Source: Heterodera schachtii (lineage: Eukaryota; Nematoda; Chromadorea; Rhabditida; Heteroderidae). From it: 64,000 nt of DNA. Location: contig SIJG01000008.1 in assembly GCA_023374025.1 (NCBI GenBank), positions 1,604,215 to 1,668,214 of the forward strand, written 5' to 3'. Positions 56,116 through 64,000 of this stretch are shown here, piece after piece. A program made the position numbers and the translations under genes. Numbering within the stretch: position 1 is the stretch's first letter; each line of letters begins with the position of its first letter. The notes below the pieces were generated by a model. It was not told the origin of the DNA and searched no databases. It saw only the letters and a list, made by a program, of their open reading frames with translations.

Positions 56116-59100
56116 TCATTGCTCAATCCCATTTTGCCCCTCTTTGGCCCGCTCATCGTCCAACAAACGGAGACAGAACTTTGCCTCGCTGACTGAGAAG
56201 CCAAGCTGAACCCGACGGTGCAATTCGCCGCCTCCGTTGGAATCCAATCGGATTAAATGCATACTGAACGGGGGGGGGGGATAAATAAAATTCACTTTCA
56301 GAGCAAAGAAATGAAGAAAATTAAAAATTGGCAATTACTCTCGATCAAAAGCAAAACATGCAAAGTAAAAATGAGGGTAATTCCCGAGTTAATGCACCTG
56401 TCCATCTCGCACATGTGGTGAAAAGCCGCCTCCATCGGCAGGGGTTGGACCGCGTCGCCGAAACAAAGTTGGCGATAATGGGGCAACAGAGCGGAGAAAC
56501 GCGTCACATCCAACGCGGAAGTGTACAGCACGTGGACCAACGCGCGGAACAGCGACCGTTCGTGGAAGGACAAAGCACGCAAAAACTCCATCCGAATGGA
56601 ACATTGGGACTCGTGGATGGAATCGTAGACCTTGGAGCAGAAAATGGGGGAAGGGGTTTAAAAAATATGCAAAACAAGTTATTTTTGGAATTTTGCTGTG
56701 GAGCCGGAGCCAATTTCCCTACGATAGCAGCGCCAATTTCCCGCAACAAAGGTACTTTTTTTTGATACTTAATGAACGCATTTACGTGTTGGACAGTCAG
56801 TCGCTGTTCCTCGGGGGCGCCGCCCTGCGCTTCGCATTGCTCCAACGCAATGTCAATGCCACGCCGAATCAGTTCAAACGCTTTACGTAAATCGCCGGAA
56901 ATGGCCGCTACCTGAAGGGAAAAGGCATAAAATTAAATGAAGCAGCAGTCGGTGGTCAAGAAAAGTGCCGAGAAATGGCAATGAAAAGTGCCCACTTTTT
57001 TTGATGCCAATTCAATGGCTTTGGGGTCGAATGCGCCCTCAGGGCACTCGGTGAGCCGACCTCTGATAATCTCCTCAATTTCTTTGAATTCGTAGGGTTG
57101 GAAACTGAGTCGATTGTTGCCCTGGAAATCAGTGAAATTTTCGTGACCCCACTCACAAAAAACCAGGCCTACTAACCATTCGGCTGGCAATCCGTTGGGA
57201 AAAGAACCGCTCCGCCAAGTCCAACGTGTTCGAAATGGCCACAACGCTGCAGCGCGAGTGGTCCATGTTGGCCCAGTTGAACACCGTGTAAAGCACATCC
57301 TCACGCTTGGTGTACAGCATGTCCACCTGTGGAGGGGGAAGAAAATTCATAGCCGTAGAGCCAGCGGAAGGCCGGCCCATTTCGGGAAGGGAGACAAAAT
57401 TCGAGTTTAAGGGGGGTCTTTTCCCCTCTTTTTTCAGAATTCATAAAATTATGGCGCTAAATTTCAGTTCGATTTCTTAAACAATCCCTGGGGTGGAATT
57501 TATTCCGGCAAATCCAAAGTGCCAGAAGACCAAACCTCGTCCACCAAAATGACAATGGGCGTTCGTTTCTTTCGCTCTTCTGCAAAATGTTCGTCAAGGA
57601 ATTGTTGTGCATTTCTTAATTCGGTTTTAAATTACTGTATTTGCCCTTTTTTAAAAACCTTGCCGATATTTTCTTCCTCGTCCCCGTGCAATTGTTTTGC
57701 ACTTGTCCATAAACTTTGGTGAACAATTGCCGCGGGTCGGACAGTTCCAACGCGTTGATGTTCACAAAGTCGAACTTGGGTGTCTTCTTTTCCGAACACA
57801 GTTCCTTTTGCACCTAAAAATCATTGTTGGGGTAAGCTGCTTTCTGACGAAATGAAGCGGAGGATTCGGGTCCCAAATGGGTCTAATCAAATTGTGAGAC
57901 CGATAACTGACCCCTCCCCCACCTACCCAGGGATTTATTTGGTTTGAATTAAGTCATAAAAACTCTCTTAGGTTACCCCAAAATTGTGACACATAAATAC
58001 CGTCCGTTTAATTATGACTCGCGGCATTGGCACACCTTCAGCACTGCTGCGGTTTTGCCAGTGCCCGGGACGCCGCTGATGTACAGCACGCGAGGCGCGG
58101 CGGCGGTCGCCGATGCGTTCGTCCGCTTGACGCAATTCAAAAGGAATTTCCGAATTTCTTTGCACTCCTTCGCACGCTCCGACATGTCCTTGGGCATCTA
58201 AACGTAAACGATTTGGTTTATTTACTGTGTAATGTAAAGGGAAAATGCCAAAAGAACGGCCCATTTTCCACTGAAACCCATAAAACTTTAAAAAATACCG
58301 TAAACGGACACGGTAAACCCAAATTTCCATTTATATGTAATTGCCAATTTACTATACAAGAACAAAAACTCGGACTCTCGACGTGTGCAGCATCGCCTTG
58401 GCCTCCAAAAGTGGGGTTGAAACGGGAGCCTTTGCCGCCGTCGTCCGTTTGGCACTTCCTTTCTTTTTTGGTCCTTTTCTGGCGGCCGATGGCACCGCGG
58501 CGGAAGTCGAAGGAGGAGGGCACAGCGAACGATGGGGACGCAACTTTTGGACATAATCCGACTGATTATTATTATTGGACATTGGATGGGTTGCAACAGC
58601 CTCCTAAAAAGACGAAAAAAGGGTACAAAAACAGTGACGGAGGGACAGAAAAAAGGCAAATCAATAAAGAAAAAATGGCGATTTTAACCGAATAACCATT
58701 TTAAAAAGAGAGCACCTTAAAAACAGCACCTCATCAGTAAACATTTATGCAAAATTCAAAAGCACCGCCGCCCATATTTTAAAATGCACAATTAGAGAAT
58801 AATGATATGCATTAGAGCCCGGTAAAAATCTTTTTCCGGGAACGGGAAAACGAAAAAGAACGGGGCGGGATTCCCGTCATTTTTCCCGTTCCCGTAAAAA
58901 TCCCGTCGGCGAAAAAAGACGGGAAACGGGAACGGGATTCCCGGGTTTTCCCGCGGGAATCCCGTTCCCGCCGGGCTCTAATATGCATTAATGGAGAAAC
59001 GCAAAATAAATAAAAATAATTTCCGCTATTTAACGGTGAGTAACGCTTATGTTCAGAGCAACTCACATTTTCTTTGCATTCTCCGGCAAGTCGTTTGGCG

Positions 59101-59532
59101 TCAAATTTGTCCAGAAGATGCATAGAATTGGAGAAATTCTCACGCGGCTCCCAAGTGTCGTACTTCGGCGCCCACCCTTTCCAGCGGACCTTCCATTTGT
59201 CCGTCCCATTTTCAATTCTGTGCCCGATTATCTCATCCACCTTTCAGTAAATGCAAATTGTTAAAGGACCATTCATGGTGGAGAAGGGTTCGAATTAACT
59301 GTTTCTAAACGAATGCAATGGCACCCAATTTGTGGGAAATAATCAATTGAAAAAACAAGGGATCAACTAACAAATGCAAATTCGGCAAATGCCCCTCGCC
59401 ATGCCCAACCGAATATTCGCTGTTTGGTGTACTGCTACCAGTGCTTGAAGAACATTCATCGGCAGAGCTGTCCTCATCGTCGGCGTTGTCACCTCTCTTT
59501 TCAAAATCAAAAGTCATTCTCTTTAATTTCAT
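56116..59532 (-). CDS. orc-1: Origin recognition complex subunit 1 with N-terminal chromodomain
   Basis: Eleven exons, 577 aa: 59532-59410, 59240-59067, 58603-58376, 58197-58036, 57813-57659, 57614-57536, 57326-57177, 57121-56996, 56911-56756, 56630-56398 and 56263-56116. Exons 1-2 form a complete chromodomain (about residues 38-95): NSEYSVDEIIGHRIENG, KWKVRWKGW, YDTWEPRENF, with the aromatic cage Tyr, Trp, Trp in place. Exon 3 is a basic linker that ends in the ORC1-specific LEAKAMLHTSR. Exon 4 has Walker A GVPGTGKT (about 217-224), exon 6 Walker B VILVDE, exon 7 sensor region VVAISNTLDLAERFFSQRIA, then SFQPYEFKEIEEIIRGRL, VAAISGDLRKAFELIRRGID and a winged-helix C-terminus. ORC1 loads the replicative helicase. 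The joins of exons 1-4 are all phase 0. The alternative is two genes, with the exon 3 acceptor used for SL trans-splicing and an ATG at 58580. Intron 2 holds a MITE. Confidence 0.8.
58813..58980. mobile_element. hAT-like MITE in orc-1 intron 2
   Basis: Starts TAGAGCCCGG and ends CCGGGCTCTA, flanked by the 8-bp duplication ATATGCAT at 58805-58812 and 58981-58988. The interior is made of inverted copies of CGGGAACGGGATTCCCG-like sequence. Confidence 0.93.
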
Positions 59533-59917
59533 TGCTAGTTTTTAAACAAAGGCTGTTTCACGCATTAAGCACAAATTAATACTTAATAATTGAATAATAC
59601 TAACAGTTTACGTCACTAATTTCCCTTTTGTTCGTGTGTTTATCAGATTCTGACAGAAGTGAACAATTCGTCAAATTCTTCCAACATTATTCGTAAGTGC
59701 ATCGCAAAATAAATAAATGATGATGTTCAAAAGAGCATCAAAATAAAAAATGGCGGTGATTGGAGGAAGGGAATTTTTCGGTATTTAAGGAACAAGACGA
59801 AACCCATCTGAGAAGTGAAAATTAAATAAATAAAAAACAAATAAGAAGCGATAGGCGAAACGGTGGAAATGATGTTTTTGATCGTGCTTTCTGTCTGCTT
59901 TCTTTGTTCTTCGCTGC

Positions 59918-62288
59918 TCAATAACGTGAGCGTTTCTTTTTCTTCTTGGAGGGCGTCTTGGGCGCCAAGTCTTTGGTCTCCACCGAGACAGCGTCCATCT
60001 CGGTCTGTTCCACGTGCGCCTGTCCGTCGTCCTGCTCCTTTCGGACCACCACGCGAATGCGCTTGGTCGACACACTGACGGATGAGGACGGAGTAGTGCC
60101 CTTTGAGGTCGGTGTTTGTTCGGTGCGCTTAATACACAAAACAGACGTGGTGCAGCTTTTTGTCACTTTGCATTTGCGACCCACCGACAAACGAAGCGAA
60201 CGCTTTGCAGACACCGGATGCTGTTTCTCCTGCTGGTGCTGCTGTTTCCACTCCTTCTCGTACTGTTTGACGACATCCAAATGCTTCACGCTTTTGCTCG
60301 GCTCCCACGAGTTCCAACTGTCGTCGTAGCCCATCCATTTGATCTAATTAGCAAGTGCTGCTTTTCCACAATTCGCCTTACCCTCGACTCACTTTGTACT
60401 TCACTCTGCCGTCCTTCTCGCGTCTGTCCAACACTTTCTCTACTTTGTATTCGTTGTCCTCGTCTTCCTCTTCTTCGTCCTCCTCCGTCTCTTCGGCTTC
60501 CAATTTGTTTTTCTCCACCGTTTTTTGTTGCGCCTTCTCGTACTGCTTGAACACTTCCAAATGTTTCAAGCTCTCACGCGGTTCCCAAGTGTTCCAACCG
60601 TCGTCATACCCAGCCCACTTGACCTTAAAAGAGCATTAAAGTCAATCTTAAAGAATATTTTTTCCAAAATATTAGAGAAATATCTGTTATTGTTTTTCAC
60701 CCATTTGCATATCGCCCTACTCACAAAATATTCCATTTTTCCACCCTTCACCCGCTTCTTCAACACTTTTTCCACGCTGTACTCCTTCCCGTCATCCTCC
60801 GATTCTTCCCCTTCGCTCCCTCCCTCCGCAGTCGATTTCTTGCCATGTTTGCGTGGCGATGTTCGGCGCACTTTCGAAGTCCCACGAATGAATGATTCGT
60901 TTGTTTCCTCTACTGAAAAAATAAACCAAATAAACTCAATCCTTAAAAATTCATTCATTGCCTGTCTGCAAGTGAAAATGTATCAAATTTGTCCAAATAA
61001 TTATCGCCCACCAAAACGTTTGGTCGGACGGTGCGGCCGTGTCGATGAACGGACCAGCGAATCGGTCCCATTGACAAGTGTCGTTTTCTTTTTCGGCTCT
61101 TTCGCCGTCCCTCCGCCGCCCTTCTGCCGTTGGCGTTTGCCGGTCGCTCCCTTCGCCGTCGCCAATTGGCGCGTGCCCGCGTAGTCGTGGTCCGTGTACG
61201 GACTGTTGTCGCGTTTGCTGGTGCCATTGCTGATGATCTCGTCAAATTCCTCTTCCTCAAAATTGAGTATGCTGCCCCTCTTCTTAAATGGATGGCAAAA
61301 ATAAAACAATTATTATACACAAAAATAAAATGTGAAAATTTTGTATCCGAATTTTTGTTAGAGTTTGGTCCAAGGTTCGGAATTGGTCGAAATGGATGTC
61401 AGATTCGTGATCAAAGACAATGAAAACACCAGGGAAGGCGTTTTATATGAGTTATTTAAAACTTTAAACAAGAGGAAACCAATGTCTTCATTTGTTCGCG
61501 TCTCAAAGTGCCAAAAAAGAGAACCTTAAACGCATCCGTAAGTGACGGAAATTTCTTCAGTTCGTCCGCGTTGACCCAGCACTGCTTGACACTCTTCCAC
61601 TTGACAAGGTATTGATGTTCCGTTGCGCCCTTTTTGCCGCGTTCGTCCAAAATCCGATCGATCGCCACTTCGCGGGTCAATTTTGGAACGTCGGACGGAC
61701 CGCCATTGAGATGAGAGCTGTGAATTATGGGAGATCTGTGAATCATGGGAATATCTAATTTAGATGGTACACCTTTTTGAATGTTTTTTAATTTTTAAAA
61801 GTCGTATACATCAGGGATGGCACGGAATTCCGATTTCCGACATTTTTTGGGTCGGAATTCCGATTTCCGAAAAAATTTTGGGCCTCGGAAATCCGATTTC
61901 CGAAAATTTTTTGACCCCCGGAATTCCGATTTCCGAAAATTTTTTGGGGCCTCGGAATGCCATCCCTGGTATACATGTTTCTAGGGGCTTTCGCGTTGTG
62001 GATCTCGGATTCCGAACCCGGAATCGAACAAAAAGTCAAAAACCTTTTGCAACAAATTCGATCAAAACGCACTAAATACAACAAAAAAGAATGCTGTTCA
62101 CATGTGTAAAACTGACAATGAGAGGCTTTAAAAAATTTTGTAGAAAGGTCATGACAATGCAAAAAAATGAATTTCCAAATTATTTTTCGTTTGTCGCTGT
62201 TTGACATTACCTTGTATTTTGATGCTCATTTTCCGCATATTCCTGTTGTTCTTCGATAGATGTCACGTCAATGTACCCGTTTTCCATG
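59918..62288 (-). CDS. Multi-chromodomain protein (two intact, one degenerate)
   Basis: Exons: a first one ending 62211, then 61717-61525, 61282-61012, 60912-60725, 60623-60393 and 60343-59918 (TGA). Exon 2 encodes a degenerate chromodomain (AIDRILDERGKKG, YLVKWKSVKQCW) that has lost the first cage tyrosine. Exons 4-5 give an intact one (KEYSVEKVLKKRVKGG, KWAGYDDGWNTWEPRESLKH), exons 5-6 another (NEYKVEKVLDRREKDG, KWMGYDDSWNSWEPSKSVKH). Both intact copies are split by an intron at the same place, before VKW/IKW. Linkers are Glu/Lys-rich; the C-terminus is basic (PSKKKKKRSRY). It should read methylated histone tails. In exon 1 the ATG at 62288 is out of frame by one base in an A5 run with the otherwise good frame (GYIDVTSIEEQQEYAENEHQ), so the start is unresolved. 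Two introns end in AAG. Confidence 0.82.
61370..61440. repeat. Copy of the dispersed GATTCGTGATCA core
   Basis: GGTTCGGAATTGGTCGAAAT then GGATGTCAGATTCGTGATCA and GAAAACACC. It lies in intron 2 of the multi-chromodomain gene and matches the core in the foldbacks at 2.3, 4.8, 5.25 and 44 kb. Confidence 0.65.
61812..61968. mobile_element. hAT-like MITE in the multi-chromodomain gene
   Basis: Starts CAGGGATGGCA and ends TGCCATCCCTG, flanked by the perfect 8-bp duplication GTATACAT at 61804-61811 and 61969-61976. The interior is three to four tandem copies of GGAATTCCGATTTCCGAAAA separated by TTTTTTGGG. Confidence 0.95.
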
Positions 62289-63070
62289 GTATGAAATTTG
62301 CTCTGTTTCTCACCAATTTTTACCGTTTAAGTGATTGCGGTCTTAATTTTATTGGTATGATACAATATCAAATATAAAATTGTTTAATATAATCCAAAAT
62401 TATAAAACGTGTTGCAAAAATATAAGGAAAATAAAGGACAAGAAAAAGCTGCAATTTTCTGCCCGCGAAATCAATAGAAATAATAAAAACATTTGTTTTT
62501 TGTTATTTACCTTAGCTTGCTTTATCAGTTTCAGGTTGGTTTTTGTTAGGAATTTGCTCACTTTTAATCAGTCCTTATACTTTTTTTGCAACACACTGTA
62601 AAAGTGCCTATTTTTTATGTTACTAGATAGCAGTGTTTTCCAAAAGATAGCAGTGTTTTCCAAAACCTAGTTTAAAAATTTCTAAATTTGGGTAAATCTA
62701 TATGGACCAAGCCTTTGTCACTGGCTCACCATTACGTAAACAAATGCACTCACTCACTCAACACATTGACCGAACGAGTAAAAATCAATCGATAAAATTT
62801 CACTGTTTTTTGTTCTGGAACGTTTCAAATCTGTTTGGCCATTAAACTATTTAATGCACCATGAATAGATTAAACAGCTTTCGCCTATTCTCAAGTGTTG
62901 GTAATTGCAGATATCCTAATCGAATTGAATTTGGATATGGAATTGGTGGTGGTAAAAAACAATTAACATTCTTGGCTGACTGAGTTTATTATTTCGAGAA
63001 CGAAGGAACAGACAATCACTTTATGGACACAACAATATCCAATATACCGGCGTACTCAAAGAACAATGAT
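62289..63070. other. Intergenic region between the chromodomain gene and uba-1
   Basis: AT-rich. It contains a 20-base direct duplication (AGATAGCAGTGTTTTCCAAA, twice, near 62625-62664). No gene recognised; a possible upstream exon of the chromodomain gene with a donor at about 62512 has no start codon. Confidence 0.4.
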
Positions 63071-63988
63071 TTAACGGAAATTATATTTAATGAATGGGAT
63101 ATCGACGTCTTCATTTTCCTCATTCTGGGTCAACGCCTCAAGAACGATCGCTCGGCGATGGTCCGGCACTTTTCCACGAGACACTTCCTCGAAAACCGCA
63201 ATAAGACTGAATTTAACATTAAATCATAAACAAAAGCCAAAGCAAGACTCACTCCATGTCCTTGCGCTCGGCAACTTTTTTTGCGGGCTGAAAGAACGCA
63301 TACAAAAGGGAGACGCCGGAAGAAATCATTGAAATGGTGAGGCCACTCTTACTCTAAACGAACAAAAAAATGCAAAAATAAACGGTGGAAACAATGACCA
63401 CCTCAACCCAATCAATCAGTTGCCCCAATGTCATCGGTCCGTCAACTTCGAAACGGTCCCAAAGAGTGAAGTCAATGTCGAGGTACTGAAAAGCGGAGAA
63501 AATAACGAATGACGGAAATAGCCCAAACAGAGTCAAAACTCACCTTCTTCTTCTGCGCTTTTCCCGGCTCGCTGAACGCAATGAAAGGCGTGGCCAAGTT
63601 GATAAATGCATTTTTGAAGTGTTCGATCGGAGCCGTCGAGCGCTTTCCATCCGCCTCAATGGTTTTGTAGAGTTCGATGCAGACGAGGCCAGAGACGAGC
63701 GCAGTTGTGGTGGCCAACGCCGGGATGATTTTGCCCGCAATTTGTTTTGTCTGAATTCGAAAACATTCGGGATAAATCCGTCGAGAAATCAACCCACTTT
63801 CATTCGGTCGGCCTTTTCGATGTCGTAATTCTCGGCTCGCAAATTGGAGGCGCTCGTCACGAAGTCGACGTGGTGGTTGGAGTCGTCGTCCTTCTCAAAG
63901 TCAATGGGCGTCATGCGGCGAATGTCCTCCAACTTCAGCCTGGCCAATTTCACGTTCAGATCGTTCAGCCGACGTTCAGTTTCGTCTG
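63071..63988 (-). CDS. uba-1: Ubiquitin-activating enzyme E1, C-terminal part
   Basis: The gene enters from the right edge. Visible exons: 63988 to about 63800 (an acceptor CCAG precedes it), about 63751-63541, 63486-63402, about 63354-63252 and about 63216-63071 (TAA). Signatures of UBA1 are FEKDDDSNHHVDFVTSASNL, RAENYDIEKADRMK, TKQIAGKIIPALATTTALVS, GLVCIELYKTIE, FKNAFINLATPFIAFSEP, FTLWDRFEVDGPMTL, TISMISSGVSLLYAFFQPAK and the end VPDHRRAIVLEALTQNEENE, DVDIPFIKYNFR. This covers the last part of the active adenylation domain and the ubiquitin-fold domain; the catalytic cysteine lies outside the window. E1 activates ubiquitin for all downstream conjugation. Confidence 0.95.
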
Positions 63989-64000
63989 GAAAATTGTAAT

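Noticed and set aside
58600..59067. Treating the chromodomain exons as a separate small gene
   Set aside because: Possible, but the exon has a strong GTGAGT donor, no stop nearby except inside a MITE, and phase fits the next exon. Kept as the stated alternative.

Overview
The window is eukaryotic and reads as nuclear DNA of a nematode, most likely a plant-parasitic cyst nematode (Globodera/Heterodera group). Genes are intron-rich with short introns, the proteins match nematode orthologues (men-1, ate-1, cnt-1, efl-1, lbp, asm types), and one gene belongs to a divergent F-box-like family that I know mainly as a large expansion in cyst nematodes. Species assignment is inference. All gene models were assembled by hand from reading frames, splice signals and family conservation.

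Layout. 3-855 (+) is the 3' end of an acidic protein of unknown function. 1243-3123 (-) is a divergent centrin. 3971-5866 (-) is a small hypothetical gene carrying a large foldback element in an intron. A tRNA-Gly follows (6733-6803, -), then NADP malic enzyme (7313-11367, +), the F-box-like gene (11997-13241, +), mitochondrial ribosomal protein mL64 (13652-15142, +), arginyltransferase ATE1 (16235-20477, +) and a small secreted protein (21711-22745, +). A repeat-rich stretch with a second identical tRNA-Gly follows, then a secreted fatty-acid-binding protein (25455-26749, -).

The second half is dominated by minus-strand genes: Integrator subunit 6 (29797-36005), acid sphingomyelinase (37290-40685), histone H4 (41366-42515) divergent from histone H2B (42911-43454, +), an ACAP-type ArfGAP (44716 to about 51334), E2F (52128-55846), a chromodomain-ORC1 gene (56116-59532), a multi-chromodomain gene (59918 to about 62288) and the 3' end of ubiquitin-activating enzyme E1 (63071-63988).

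The most striking candidate is the run from 52 to 62 kb, where E2F, ORC1 and a chromodomain protein lie head to tail on one strand. In the ORC1 model a complete chromodomain with an intact aromatic cage sits at the N-terminus, where many eukaryotic ORC1 proteins carry a BAH domain. The exon structure (phase 0 throughout this part) joins it to the ORC1 linker and AAA+ domain, and a chromodomain gene lies immediately upstream.

Other notable signals are three hAT-like MITEs with perfect 8-bp target duplications, several long foldback elements sharing one core motif, many non-canonical splice sites (AAG acceptors, GC donors), many poly-G/poly-C runs near splice sites, two apparent single-base insertions in malic enzyme, and intron-containing histone genes that keep replication-type 3' stem-loops.
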